DNA from: Dietzia alimentaria 72
GTDB taxonomy: Bacteria > Actinomycetota > Actinomycetes > Mycobacteriales > Mycobacteriaceae
Assembly: GCF_000226215.1 (NCBI RefSeq)
Contig: NZ_AGFF01000003.1
Span: forward strand, 152,004 to 216,003
Reading direction: 5' to 3'
DNA length: 64,000 nucleotides
Position 1 is the stretch's first letter; the number at the start of each line of letters is the position of its first letter. Below are positions 10,350-18,958 of the stretch, piece after piece. Made by a program: the position numbers and the translations under genes. The notes beneath the pieces are model-generated. The model had not been told where the DNA came from, did not search any database, and saw only the letters and a program-made list of their open reading frames with translations.

Positions 10350-10804
10350 GCGCGGAGCTCGATTACTGTCTTGCCGATGCGTATCGGCGTCCCGGCGTCC
10401 ACCTTGACCGGCGTCGTGACCCGGGTTCTGTCCAGGTAGGTGCCGTTGGTTGACCCGAGGTCTTCGAGGAACCAGTCGGGGCCATGTGGGGACAGGCGGG
10501 CGTGCTGGTTGGACGCGTAGTCGTCGTCGATCACCAACGTGCACGAGTCGGCGCGACCCAAAAGGACAGGCTGCTCGGAGAGGGTGATGCGCGTGCCGGA
10601 CAGCGCACCCTGCGTCACCACCAGGTAGCGGATGGCACCTGAGCCGCGACCGAACAAGCCGGTTTTACGCTCGGTGCGGTTGCCCGCACGCATGCCGACG
10701 TTGCCGAACACGTCCGTCTTGAGCGCGCGGAGCGTCAGGTAGATGAACAGCCACAGCAGGGCCAGTAGTAGGCCGCGGGAAAGCTGCAGAACCAGTCCCT
10801 GCAT
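10346..10804 (-). CDS. fhaB: FHA-domain protein FhaB (FipA)
   Basis: A 152-residue protein with one N-terminal membrane helix (LLLALLWLFIYLTLRAL) and a C-terminal forkhead-associated domain. FHA landmarks are LGRADSC, the phosphothreonine-binding SNQHARL and the closing DLGSTNGTYLD. FHA domains bind phosphothreonine peptides, so this protein reads out PknA/PknB activity. In mycobacteria the orthologue FipA interacts with the division machinery. It begins the block of overlapping genes that runs to pknB; fhaA lies about 85 bp upstream. Confidence 0.94.
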   Translation of the reverse strand: MQGLVLQLSRGLLLALLWLFIYLTLRALKTDVFGNVGMRAGNRTERKTGLFGRGSGAIRYLVVTQGALSGTRITLSEQPVLLGRADSCTLVIDDDYASNQHARLSPHGPDWFLEDLGSTNGTYLDRTRVTTPVKVDAGTPIRIGKTVIELRA

Positions 10805-10888
10805 CGGTGTTCTCCTCCCTTCGCCGGTCGGGGCACCTCTACCAACGTGTGATCGCCCCCGGAGGTTCCGCGGGCGTGCCAGTCGAGA

Positions 10889-11776
10889 TTAGTCGAACCT
10901 TACGGTGATCTCAGAGTGTCCGACGCGGATAACGTCACCATCGGCGAGTTGCCAGTCCTGGATCGGACCGCCGTTGACTGTGGTCCCGTTGGTCGAACCG
11001 AGGTCGGTGAGTATGGCCTCGCGACCGTCGAACTTCACGTCCGCGTGCTGGCGGGACACGCCCGTGTCCGGCAGCCGGAACGCCGCATCCTGTCCGCGTC
11101 CCAGCAGGTTGGAGCCTCGCTGCAGGCGGAACGACCGGCCCGAGCCGTCGTCCAGGTGCAGCGTGACCGCGAGCGATGAACGACCCTGGGTGATCTGGGT
11201 GGGTGCGTCTGAGGGGCCTCCCCAACCGGAGCCCTCGGAACCGGAGCGGGAGGCCACCGGGTAGTTGCTGGCGGGAGCCTGCATGTCGTTTTTCTCCTTG
11301 CTCACACTCGACCGGTCCGCTTGTGACGGCTCCGCGGTCGGTGACGACGGGGCCGGGTGACCCGGCGCTGGTGCCGGCGCTGCGGCCGAGATGTGGAACG
11401 GGACGGCATCGGGATCCACAACCCCGGCGATGCGCATCTGCCCGGTGTGCATGTCGTCGCGTTCGACGAACGTCACGGTAACCGGGCCATATGTCTCCCA
11501 GCCCTGCTCGGTGATGTGATCCGACAGGTGGCGGGAAAAAGTTTTGACGGCCAGCGCCTCGTCCTCGGTGAAGGACTCGAAGTCGGAGCGGGCCAGGGTG
11601 ATGGTGTAGCTGTTCGACACCAGCAGGTGTCCGTCGACCACCTTGAGCGAGGCCTCCGCCTGCTTGCGCAGCTGGGCTTCCACCTCCGCCGCGACCACCT
11701 TGCCGCCGAAGAGACGGGCGAACGCGTCGCCGACGGCGCCCTGGAGGGTGCGCTCGAACTTGCCGACGATCCCCAT
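10889..11776 (-). CDS. fhaA: FHA-domain protein FhaA with N-terminal DUF3662
   Basis: A 295-residue cytoplasmic protein. The N-terminal domain (about 1-125, starting MGIVGKFERTLQGAVG) is DUF3662. A Ser/Pro-rich linker follows, and the C-terminal FHA domain (about 205-295) carries LLGRGQDA, SRQHADV and LGSTNGTTVNGG. FhaA binds phosphorylated partners such as the pseudokinase domain of MviN in mycobacteria. The start at 11776 is chosen because AGGAGG stands 8 nt upstream and the conserved N-terminus begins there. It is the first gene of the leftward cluster, so the promoter should lie between here and the tRNA gene. Confidence 0.94.
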   Translation of the reverse strand: MGIVGKFERTLQGAVGDAFARLFGGKVVAAEVEAQLRKQAEASLKVVDGHLLVSNSYTITLARSDFESFTEDEALAVKTFSRHLSDHITEQGWETYGPVTVTFVERDDMHTGQMRIAGVVDPDAVPFHISAAAPAPAPGHPAPSSPTAEPSQADRSSVSKEKNDMQAPASNYPVASRSGSEGSGWGGPSDAPTQITQGRSSLAVTLHLDDGSGRSFRLQRGSNLLGRGQDAAFRLPDTGVSRQHADVKFDGREAILTDLGSTNGTTVNGGPIQDWQLADGDVIRVGHSEITVRFD

Positions 11777-11967
11777 GCTTCGCCTCCTCTCCGTGCAGTC
11801 CACTCGTCGAGGCCCAATGGGCACGACCGGTCCGTGCCGCGTGCTGCGGCATCCGGTCGATCATAGAGGCGATGGCGCCTCTAAGCACGTGTCCTCCGCT
11901 GCTAGGGCGCTCACCTGCGGATTAGTGCGGCCGGTGAGCTGCGTGTTACCGTATTTCAGCGTTACTC

Positions 11968-12053
11968 GGGCGAGTGGCGGAATGGCAGACGCGCTGGCTT
12001 CAGGTGCCAGTGTCCTTCGGGACGTGGGGGTTCAAGTCCCCCTTCGCCCACCA
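11968..12053 (+). tRNA. tRNA-Leu (anticodon CAG), CCA encoded
   Basis: The acceptor arm GGGCGAG pairs with TTCGCCC, followed by discriminator A and an encoded CCA. The anticodon stem CTGGC/GCCAG closes a TTCAGGT loop with CAG at 12001-12003. A long variable arm (GTGTCCTTCGGGAC) marks it as a class II tRNA, and the T arm GGGGGTTCAAGTCCCCC is perfect. It reads CUG, the favoured leucine codon at this GC content. A strong intrinsic terminator follows. tRNA genes are common integration sites for islands, but no duplicated 3' end was found downstream. Confidence 0.97.
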
Positions 12054-12080
12054 CGAGCAGTTGGAGTTGAGAACTGCGGC

Positions 12081-12120
12081 GGCCTCAGCCGGGATTACTC
12101 CTGGCTGAGGCCTTTTTCTT
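12081..12120 (+). terminator. Rho-independent terminator of tRNA-Leu
   Basis: GGCCTCAGCC (12081-12090) and GGCTGAGGCC (12103-12112) form a perfect 10-bp stem with a 12-nt loop, followed by TTTTTCTT. It is placed 28 nt after the tRNA. The 180 bp from here to the lipase stop hold nothing I can recognise. Confidence 0.92.
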
Positions 12121-12301
12121 TGAGACGACATGTCATCCCTCAACGGTTACGCTGCCGAGTCCTGCACCGGCCTGACCCTCGAGGCGGGCCGGGCCACCGC
12201 TACTCATCGGCAGCGCAACCAGCGTCGTACAAAGAGGTCCAGAACAGTCATCCGCGTGGCGGCACCTCTCCGAGTGCACCGAGGACCGGTGTGGTGGGCC
12301 A

Positions 12302-13255
12302 TCAGCGGGGGGCGACGGCAGTGGACGGATCCAGTGCGTTAAGCACCAGGTCGAGGGTTTGAGGGTCGGCGAAGAGCGCGGCGTGGTCGGCACCGTTTTG
12401 CTGGCACGTGTCCTGGAGAACGTGCTTGGTCACGCCGGGGTGGTCCCCGGGCGGGAAGCTCACCGCCGGCGGGACCAGACCGTCCAGCGCTGAGGCGATG
12501 AGCGTGTAGCGGGTGCCCTCGAGGAACGGGGTGCCCCCCTCGACGAGAAGTCGGCCGGTCGGCGAATGCTCGTTGATGTCGAGCAGCGCCGGGAAGGGTA
12601 TAGGCAGTGGACCATCGGGGATCAGAGGTGAAAATGTGGCGTTCAGGTCGTTGAGGTCCGCCACGGAGGCGAGCGAGGTCAACCCCGGCACCGCCGTCGA
12701 GTCTCCGCCGGAGAAGCCGCCCAGCGAGACGACCGTGGCGATCCGACCAGGGCGGGTGACCTTGGCCAGATGCATCCCGGTGGTCACTCCCTGGGAGTGG
12801 CCCACGACATCAGCCTGCTCAGCTCCCGTGGATGCCAGGACTCGGTCGAGGTAGGAGGTCATCTCGGATACGTGGTCGGACATTCGCAGCGCCCCGCCCA
12901 CACCCGGCAAGAGGGGGATGGCGCCGTAGGTGGGCGCGAACACGCAGTAACCCTCGTTGAGGAGCGCTGGAGCGACTGTCCCCCAGTTGTTGACCCCGTT
13001 GGCGCCCGTACCGTGAAGAAGGATCACCGGGCGCGGATGCTCGGGGGAGGGCCGGCAGGACCAGTCGTCGACGCCCGGCCAGGGTTGTCCCGGGTGGGTC
13101 AGCTGGTAAACGCCACCGGCTTCCGCCGTATAAGGGACCGGCTGGGCAGGCCGAGTGGCAGGGTCGGTCGCTGACGCCGTGGGTGCGGCGAAGACCGAGG
13201 CTGCCCCAGCGGCTATCCCGGTCAGCAGAGAGGTGACGAGGCGAGCGAAAAACAT
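12302..13255 (-). CDS. Secreted class 2 lipase (alpha/beta hydrolase)
   Basis: A 317-residue exported hydrolase. The signal peptide is residues 1-30 (FFARLVTSLLTGIAAGAASV, cleavage near TASA-T). The oxyanion segment is VILLHGTGANG, the nucleophile elbow GHSQG, the likely acid Asp in ASALDGLVPP and the catalytic His in GADHAALF. This matches lipases of the EstA/LipA class 2 family of actinobacteria, which hydrolyse acyl esters outside the cell. CAGGAGAAGCCC precedes the ATG, supporting the start. The position just beyond the tRNA puts it at the edge of the conserved core. Confidence 0.82.
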   Translation of the reverse strand: MFFARLVTSLLTGIAAGAASVFAAPTASATDPATRPAQPVPYTAEAGGVYQLTHPGQPWPGVDDWSCRPSPEHPRPVILLHGTGANGVNNWGTVAPALLNEGYCVFAPTYGAIPLLPGVGGALRMSDHVSEMTSYLDRVLASTGAEQADVVGHSQGVTTGMHLAKVTRPGRIATVVSLGGFSGGDSTAVPGLTSLASVADLNDLNATFSPLIPDGPLPIPFPALLDINEHSPTGRLLVEGGTPFLEGTRYTLIASALDGLVPPAVSFPPGDHPGVTKHVLQDTCQQNGADHAALFADPQTLDLVLNALDPSTAVAPR

Positions 13256-13387
13256 GGGCTTCTCCTGAACAGCAACCGGACGGCTTCTGCGATCGGTGTC
13301 ACCGTAGTTCGCTAGCTTTCGCTATGGGCACGCGTTGCTTATTCACGGAGGACGCTTGAGGGATGAACACGTTCTCGATCGCCGACG

Positions 13388-13921
13388 TTATCCGCTGGGA
13401 CATGCGGCATCGAATTCCTCTTGAGTGACCGAGGACAGGCCGTTGTCGATACCGGTCACGACAGCGCCTGGCGGGGCGTCCATGAGCCGGTCGTAGGTGA
13501 CGGGCGCGCTGGCGAAGTACTTTTGGGGATTGATGAAGCGGGGGCCGCCCTTGTCTTCGGTCCGGGCCGAGACGATGAAGAAGTGTGACGGATCTTCCGG
13601 GAGAGCGAGCTCCTGCTCCACTGACCAGGGAGAGGGGTCCTGAACGCGAACCATCAGCGATCCGCTGGCGGGCTCGTCGAGGGTGTAGGAGCCGATGACT
13701 GGATTCTGTTCATCGGTTGCGAGGTTTTCGCGGCCAGCATGGATTTCCACGAGTGTCGTTGAGTTCTCGCAGGTGTTCACGTGGAGAGTGAGGTTGCCGT
13801 TCCCGTCATGGGACACACCGGTACGCCCGCTCACCTCGTAGTCATCGAAGTTGGCGCACGAAGTGAGCGCGACAGCCGCGCCCGCCGCCAGGAGCACTGT
13901 GAGGGTCAGTGTGTGGCGCAT
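13388..13921 (-). CDS. Putative lipoprotein, function unknown
   Basis: A 177-residue protein with a lipoprotein signal (RHTLTLTVLLAAGAAVALTSC, lipidated Cys22). A mostly beta-looking domain follows, with phrases such as NLTLHVNTCENSTTLVEIH and SGSLMVRVQDPSPWSV. I see no enzyme motif. The start at 13921 is preferred over 13939 because CAGGATCAACAG stands upstream and the signal peptide begins there. It probably sits on the outer face of the cytoplasmic membrane. I do not recognise the family. Confidence 0.7.
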   Translation of the reverse strand: MRHTLTLTVLLAAGAAVALTSCANFDDYEVSGRTGVSHDGNGNLTLHVNTCENSTTLVEIHAGRENLATDEQNPVIGSYTLDEPASGSLMVRVQDPSPWSVEQELALPEDPSHFFIVSARTEDKGGPRFINPQKYFASAPVTYDRLMDAPPGAVVTGIDNGLSSVTQEEFDAACPSG

Positions 13922-14149
13922 CTGTTGATCCTGCCTCATCGCCGCCGTAGGGGGGGAGATGATCAGTGCGACGACCCTTGTGACGTTGGGGCAGTGCCAC
14001 TCGTGTGGCCTGCAGATTTAACGTAATCGAACATTATCGTCGCAGCGGTGAGCGTGAGTCGGTAGCCCAGCGTGGCGCCTCGTTCTCGAGCGTGGTGGCG
14101 TTCGGAGCTTTTGCCGCTAACCGGGGCCTCAACCAGTGGGCGCCTGAAC

Positions 14150-15469
14150 TCAACCTGTCCCTACGTTGCGCTGAGATTGTGGCCATGTGCTCAGTGATTG
14201 CCGGTACTCGGCGGCCTCGACGGTCTCGGTAAATTCGAGGATGCTTCCGACCCGCTGTACTAGCTCGTCCCGCACCTCGCCGGGGGTGGCGAAGAAGAAC
14301 TCTTTTCGCGGGTTGGCCTGGTTGAGAGCGCGGGCTGCGAAGTGCTTGTGCAGTTCGTTTTCGAGGGTGACTGCGTTTTCAGAGAAGAAGAGTGCGTGGA
14401 CGTCGAAGCGGAACGGCACAGAGGCTCCACTGAGCTCTGCGATTCTCTCGGCGGGCTCAAGGCGGCGGGTGAGCCCAATCTTCACCACTCCTGCACCGAA
14501 CGCGCCCTCATTGGAGATCACGTAGATGTAGCCAGCGCGGATGTTGGCCGCCCGGTAGTCGTTCTGCTCGATCGCCTGGTCGACGGCAGTGAGCCGTTCG
14601 ATGAGGTCGGCGTCGTCGCGTCCTTGGGCTCGGAGCGCTTCCAGGGCATTGGTGAGGTGGGCGCGTTCTTTGTCCAGCCGGGCGCGCTCTTCCTCGAGTT
14701 CTCGTTGGACGCGTGCTTCCTCGCGAAGCCGAGCGCGTTCCTCGCGAGCCGCTTCGCGTTCTTCTTGCTTCTTCATCAGCCAGTCGGCGGTGAGTTCGAC
14801 CTCTTCGATACGCAGGGCGTGGAATGCGTCGTTGATGTGCATCTCCATGAGTGCGCCGAGGCGCGCGATGGCGGTGCGTGACGCCTCCAGCCGGCGCTTG
14901 GCGGTCTGGACGTTTCCGGCGCGCAGGGAGCGGATGACGTTGTCAGCTTCGGCGTTGTAGGCGCGGAGCATCAGCTTGCCCAGATCTGTCGTCATTCGTC
15001 GCCCTTGGGCGAGGGAGTTGTTCAGGGTGAACAGGTCGGACTTCACGATCGCCTGTTCCTCGCGGATCGAGTTGGCGATCCGCGCTTCGAGCTCCTCAAG
15101 TCGCCCCTTGTAGGCGGCCGCAGACTCCAGCGGGTGATGGTATCGATAGATGCCCACTGCTTGCAGCACGCGGGCATCGTCGAGCTCGATCGGCTGGTCA
15201 CCGTCGCGAGCGGCCAGGGCCCGTCGCAGTTCGGCGTTCTCTGCTTCCAGGAATGCAACCCGCGCATTCGGGTTCTGCTCGGGCGTGGCAACCGATTCCG
15301 GCTCGGGTGGCTCGGCGGCCTCGCTCGGCGCAGTGGCGTCGTCGGATAGCCAAAGTTGCCAGCCCGCCGGGGGCTCAGGCCAGGTCGGGTCACGGGTCCA
15401 GCCAGCCGGCGGCTGCCAGCCCGGCGGTGGCTTGGGCCAGCCCGGCGGCGGGTTAAAGATTAGGCCCAT
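14150..15469 (-). CDS. DUF4041 protein with C-terminal T5orf172/GIY-YIG-type domain
   Basis: A 439-residue protein. It opens with Pro-Gly-Trp repeats (residues 1-40). A DUF4041-like helical region follows at about 105-210 (ESAAAYKGRLEELEARI, IREEQAIVKSDLFTLNN), then an Arg/Glu coiled coil at about 230-290. The C-terminal T5orf172/MUG113 domain covers about 313-400: GYIYVISNEGAFG, VVKIGLTRRLEP, ERIAELSGAS and the acidic TLENELHKHF. That domain belongs to the GIY-YIG nuclease superfamily. The pairing of DUF4041 with MUG113 is known in phage and defence contexts, but its role is undefined. The ATG at 15469 follows the partner gene by 7 bp. Confidence 0.8.
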   Translation of the reverse strand: MGLIFNPPPGWPKPPPGWQPPAGWTRDPTWPEPPAGWQLWLSDDATAPSEAAEPPEPESVATPEQNPNARVAFLEAENAELRRALAARDGDQPIELDDARVLQAVGIYRYHHPLESAAAYKGRLEELEARIANSIREEQAIVKSDLFTLNNSLAQGRRMTTDLGKLMLRAYNAEADNVIRSLRAGNVQTAKRRLEASRTAIARLGALMEMHINDAFHALRIEEVELTADWLMKKQEEREAAREERARLREEARVQRELEEERARLDKERAHLTNALEALRAQGRDDADLIERLTAVDQAIEQNDYRAANIRAGYIYVISNEGAFGAGVVKIGLTRRLEPAERIAELSGASVPFRFDVHALFFSENAVTLENELHKHFAARALNQANPRKEFFFATPGEVRDELVQRVGSILEFTETVEAAEYRQSLSTWPQSQRNVGTG

Positions 15470-15476
15470 GACGGGG

Positions 15477-16724
15477 TCACAGGCGCCGGATGCCGGACGA
15501 GTCGATCGGGACAAGGCCGTGCGGGTTCTTCGAGACCACCGCGCCGAGATGCTGGAGCGTCGCGGCCGGAACGATCGCCGAGAGGTCCAGCTCGCTGAAC
15601 GAGTCGCGATCGGCGGCCACAGCGACGAACGGAACATAGGTCTCACGGCCCGTGGCGGGGCTGATCGTCTCGGTTCCCAGCTCGAGTGAAATGCTGCGGA
15701 TTAGCCCGCGGCGGTCGGCCTCGAAGACCTCGTGGAGACTGCGCAGCGCGACAGCGTGGACGATGCCCGCGTAGCGGTCCTTGGCGGCCTTCTGCGACAG
15801 CTGGGTCTCGCTGACTCCGTCAAGCGACTTCGTGTACTTGTACGCCTTGATCGTTGGCACGGTGTCGGGCCCGGGCATCGTGACGCGGAGCGTTAGTTCC
15901 GCCGTGCTCGGTTCGAACTCCGCCGCATGGACCACGGGGAAGTGCTCGGGGTAGACGGAGTTAGCCAGCACGAGCTCGACATACTCCTGCACCGCCTCGA
16001 CCGTCCCATACCCGAGACCGGCGATCAGCCGGTCTAGGGCCTCGTTCTGCTCCTCGGCCTCACGCTCCCGCTCAGCGGACTCCGCCTCATACTGCTGCGT
16101 CGCCTCCGCCAGCGCCTGTAACCGAACGCGTTCGACCTCCGCGTGCTCCGCCGCCTGTGCTGCATGTCGAGCAGGTAGCGAGTCTGTCGAGGCCTGCCAT
16201 GCCTGGTAGTCGGCGGCGTACTGCCGATTGACCTCGGCCTCGGCTGCGGCGAGCTTCTTCTTCCGCCCGAACGGCCCCTTCGGCGCCTCGACCTCACGGC
16301 GTACGGGAAGCGGGGGCGCCGGGATCGGCGGCGGAACGGGAATGGGTCTGCGGAGGTCTTCCCGAGGGAACGGCGGGTGCTGGGCCGTCACCCGCAACGA
16401 CTCCAGGTCGACGAAGTCGTCCACGCCGAGAGTGTCCTCGAGCAACCCATCCAGTTCCGCGTAGTGCTCAGCCAGGCCGATATTCAGCGACTCCACCTCA
16501 GCCTGCATCGCCCCGACATGTGCCGCGAGTGCCTCGCGCTCCAAGCGCTTGCGATCCGCCTGCGTCGCTCTCGACGCTGCCACCTGTGCACGCTCGGCGG
16601 CCCGCTGCGCTTGCTCAGTGCGCCGTGCGGCCGCCACCTGCTGTTGGGCTGCTGCGCGCTGCCGCTGCTCTGCCAGACGGGCTTGACGCTGCATCTCTGC
16701 AAGGAATCCACGACGACGAGCCAC
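15477..16724 (-). CDS. Coiled-coil protein of unknown function, partner of the DUF4041 gene
   Basis: A 415-residue protein. Residues 1-100 form an Arg/Gln/Ala-rich coiled coil. A proline-rich hinge follows (RRPIPVPPPIPAPPLPV at about 130), then a second coiled coil to about 235. The folded C-terminal domain contains YKYTKSLDGVSETQLSQ, DRYAGIVHAVALRSLHEVF and HGLVPIDSSGIRRL. I start it at GTG 16722-16724 because GGAGG lies 6 nt upstream; a TTG two codons earlier is too close to that site. It lies 7 bp ahead of the DUF4041 gene, so the two form an operon. I do not recognise a family. Confidence 0.72.
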   Translation of the reverse strand: MARRRGFLAEMQRQARLAEQRQRAAAQQQVAAARRTEQAQRAAERAQVAASRATQADRKRLEREALAAHVGAMQAEVESLNIGLAEHYAELDGLLEDTLGVDDFVDLESLRVTAQHPPFPREDLRRPIPVPPPIPAPPLPVRREVEAPKGPFGRKKKLAAAEAEVNRQYAADYQAWQASTDSLPARHAAQAAEHAEVERVRLQALAEATQQYEAESAEREREAEEQNEALDRLIAGLGYGTVEAVQEYVELVLANSVYPEHFPVVHAAEFEPSTAELTLRVTMPGPDTVPTIKAYKYTKSLDGVSETQLSQKAAKDRYAGIVHAVALRSLHEVFEADRRGLIRSISLELGTETISPATGRETYVPFVAVAADRDSFSELDLSAIVPAATLQHLGAVVSKNPHGLVPIDSSGIRRL

Positions 16725-17087
16725 TGACAACCTCCACGACTAATGACGCGCGGCCCGAAATGGACCGCCGCTGTTGATCTGCCCGCGGCGTCACCGAGAT
16801 CACGCGAGCAAGGTCACGAGCCCCGACTCTAGCGGGTGCCAATGTCCGATTCGGCCCGGATGAATAGGTGCGCACCGCCGATTCGCACACGACCATATCC
16901 GGATGTTTCTGGCCCTCAGGAGGGTAACCCGACCTACTGGCAAGTGGGACAAAACTAATTTCCACTCTCGGCCATGAGGAGATGGCTGGGTGCAGTCCTC
17001 ACGGATATCGACTCGGCCTTGCTCACTCCTACCCGTGCTATTTGAGGGCGTAATTGCCAGGGGTACGGGTGTTTTAGCGGCCGGGCT
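16725..17087. other. Gene-free stretch upstream of the DUF4041 operon
   Basis: About 360 bp without a supportable gene. It should hold the promoter of the leftward coiled-coil/DUF4041 operon and the 3' end of the toxin transcript. Short frames here have no ribosome site or recognisable content. I saw no strong hairpin or repeat. Confidence 0.5.
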
Positions 17088-17342
17088 TCAGTCGAGCAGA
17101 TCGAGGTAGGTGCGGCGTGCCTTCGTCGCGTGGATGACCTCAGTGCTTCCGTCGTCGTAGTGCAGGGCGACCAATTCCAGAACACTGGCCTGAGAATTGA
17201 AGCCAAGCGTGAGTGTCCGTTGGGGATGGTCGTCGTCAAGGGGGCCGGACAGGAGAGGGGTGGCCAGTGCTGCGCGGATGTCGTCGTCGGTGATGCCGTG
17301 TTTGCGTGCGGATTGGCGAATGATCACGAGGCTGCGGCCCAC
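17088..17342 (-). CDS. BrnT-like small toxin
   Basis: An 84-residue protein, MGRSLVIIRQSARKHG, then a compact alpha-beta fold with DDDIRAAL, LTLGFNSQASVLELVALHY and a closing VIHATKARRTYLDLL. The final basic ATKARRTY segment resembles the active-site end of BrnT/RelE-fold ribonuclease toxins. The start overlaps the antitoxin gene by 19 bp, typical of a coupled toxin-antitoxin pair with the antitoxin first. No biochemical function can be claimed from sequence; the BrnT-type assignment rests on size, fold hints and gene order. Confidence 0.65.
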   Translation of the reverse strand: MGRSLVIIRQSARKHGITDDDIRAALATPLLSGPLDDDHPQRTLTLGFNSQASVLELVALHYDDGSTEVIHATKARRTYLDLLD

Positions 17343-17584
17343 TGGGCAAGCGCCCGGCGGATTGCCTCAGACCGGTTGAGATGCTCACGCTCAGCGCGAG
17401 CCATGACGGCCCCGAGTTCGGCCTCAGTGAGTCGGACCGGCACGACCTTCGCGGCGTGCTCGGCCCGCGCCGGCCGGCCCAGGCGCTTGCCCAGCCACTC
17501 GGGGTCATAGCCGGTTTCGGCTTCATCGACCCAGTGGTCAATCTGCTTGTCCGATACGTCTTGCCGCTGAATTTTCCGCTCCAT
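17324..17584 (-). CDS. Ribbon-helix-helix (CopG/BrnA-type) antitoxin
   Basis: An 86-residue protein. The C-terminal half is a ribbon-helix-helix DNA-binding domain: VVPVRLTEAELGAVM as the strand and first helix, then EHLNRSEAIRRALAQWA. The N-terminal half (DVSDKQIDHWVDEAETGYDP) probably wraps the toxin. It precedes the toxin gene and overlaps it, so it is likely to autorepress the pair. The ATG at 17584 is preferred because conservation-like content begins there; the frame continues 43 residues upstream without any. AT-rich sequence with ATTACGATTG upstream may contain the promoter. Confidence 0.7.
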   Translation of the reverse strand: MERKIQRQDVSDKQIDHWVDEAETGYDPEWLGKRLGRPARAEHAAKVVPVRLTEAELGAVMARAEREHLNRSEAIRRALAQWAAAS

Positions 17585-17818
17585 ACCGACAATCGTAATA
17601 CGAATCAGTGGGTAGCAACAGTGCTCGGACAGGAGCCATGTGTCGTCATACTGGGGTACACCTTGCGGTGCATCGCGGGCCGCCATCGTTTCCCCTGTTC
17701 CACGGGGTCCCAAGCAGGGTTTAAGGAACAGGGTTCATTGAGGTCACAGAGGTAGCGGGACTGTGGGGGTTCCGCTCTGGAGGGCGGTTCGGGACAGGTG
17801 CAGAGCCGAGGCTTCTGC

Positions 17819-18451
17819 TCATGGCCGCAGCGACCTGACCTGGGAGACCCGGGAGATGGAGGCGATCCAGTTGGCGGCGTCTGGGTCGATCCAGCGAGCC
17901 AGCGTGTCGAGGTCTGCGGACAGCTGGTCTAGGCGCCTGGTCTCCTCGGCTGGGTTGGGGTGGATGAGGGGTTCGTGGTGGGCGATCCGATTGCGGAGCT
18001 TGTAGATGCGTTGGACGCGGTCCTCGAAGGGCTGACGGGGCTGGGGTTGCGGGTAGTGGGCCATTCCGTGGCGGCGAAGGACACGCCAGATGGTGACCTC
18101 GTGGTTTCGGACGAGAAGGAAGCGCCAGAAGTCGAAGCTCAGTTCCGCTACGACTCGGCCGGTGGTCTCTGGGTCGCGGAGCCTGCTGCGGGCTTTGCGA
18201 ATGCTCTTCTGGGCTGTGCTGGTGAATTGGTAGCCCTGCTGGTCTTCGTACCAGTGGGGGAGCGGGCTCTCCGCGGCTAAGCGGTCGCTGATGAAGTTGC
18301 GTAGAAGTACCTCGACATGCCCGATCACCTCAAAGTAGGCCGCTGCGAGCTGGGCGTTCCACCCGTAGAGTGCCGCGGGGTCGGGGTGGTGGCGGTAGCT
18401 GGAGATTCTGGGCGCGGAGAACCAGCGTGCGAGATCCTGGGGGTCCTGCAT
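17819..18451 (-). CDS. Abi-like abortive-infection protein with HEPN motif
   Basis: A 210-residue protein of the Abi_2 (AbiD/AbiF-like) group. Family marks are an N-terminal segment with RISSYR and YGWNAQLAAAYFEVIGHVEVLLRN, a central LSFDFWRFLL, and the C-terminal RNRIAHHEPL. The last contains an R-x4-H pair (R153, H158), the catalytic signature of HEPN ribonucleases. Abi proteins of this type stop infected cells from making phage, probably by cutting RNA. It has no co-directional neighbour within 200 bp and probably forms its own transcript. It belongs to the surrounding defence-like region. Confidence 0.8.
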   Translation of the reverse strand: MQDPQDLARWFSAPRISSYRHHPDPAALYGWNAQLAAAYFEVIGHVEVLLRNFISDRLAAESPLPHWYEDQQGYQFTSTAQKSIRKARSRLRDPETTGRVVAELSFDFWRFLLVRNHEVTIWRVLRRHGMAHYPQPQPRQPFEDRVQRIYKLRNRIAHHEPLIHPNPAEETRRLDQLSADLDTLARWIDPDAANWIASISRVSQVRSLRP

Positions 18452-18667
18452 CGGGTGGTGTCACTCTCCGTCGTTGGGTGGGTCCGGTCGCGCTTGTTTG
18501 CGAGCATGTTTGCTGTTATGTTCGCTGTGAAAGCCCCGGGTAGGTCAATGCCGCGAAATATCGGTACACACCCCCGGGGTTACTGCTATTTCGGCAGTCT
18601 AGAGCCAGCTCGGAGGGTGAGGATCCAGCCTGGTTTTGTGGCCGACTCGGCGTAGGAAGTGTCGGGG

Positions 18668-18958
18668 TCATGATGGAGGGCGCTGGGTGCCGCGAGCGGT
18701 AACGGCGGCATACCTGATCCAGGCGATCGCTCCGAGTATCGGCAGAATCCAGACGGCGAGTAGCCACAACACGGTGTGCACGAGGCCGACCTTAGAGGTG
18801 AGGATGTCGACCGTTGCGTAGAAGCTGACGCCAAGCCACACCGCCACGAGTAGCCACGCGGCGCCGATCATGGCAAACACCTGGCTGAAGTTCGGATCGC
18901 AGGCCTCTTCTCGGACGCATTCGCTCAGTCCGGCCTCGGCAACTACGGTCGTGTCCAT
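18668..18958 (-). CDS. Small membrane protein with PLDc_N-like domain
   Basis: A 96-residue protein with two transmembrane helices: FAMIGAAWLLVAVWLGVSFY and VHTVLWLLAVWILPILGAIAW. The second helix with its Pro-Ile-Leu-Gly-Ala turn and following IRY resembles the phospholipase D N-terminal (PLDc_N) membrane domain. That domain often occurs alone in actinobacteria with unknown role. I start at 18958 (MDTTVV); an ATG nine codons earlier is possible. Confidence 0.55.
   Translation of the reverse strand: MDTTVVAEAGLSECVREEACDPNFSQVFAMIGAAWLLVAVWLGVSFYATVDILTSKVGLVHTVLWLLAVWILPILGAIAWIRYAAVTARGTQRPPS

Noticed and set aside
11968..12053. tRNA-Leu as attachment site of the defence-like island
   Set aside because: No duplicate of the tRNA 3' end was found further right, and no tyrosine integrase is present, so integration there is not supported.
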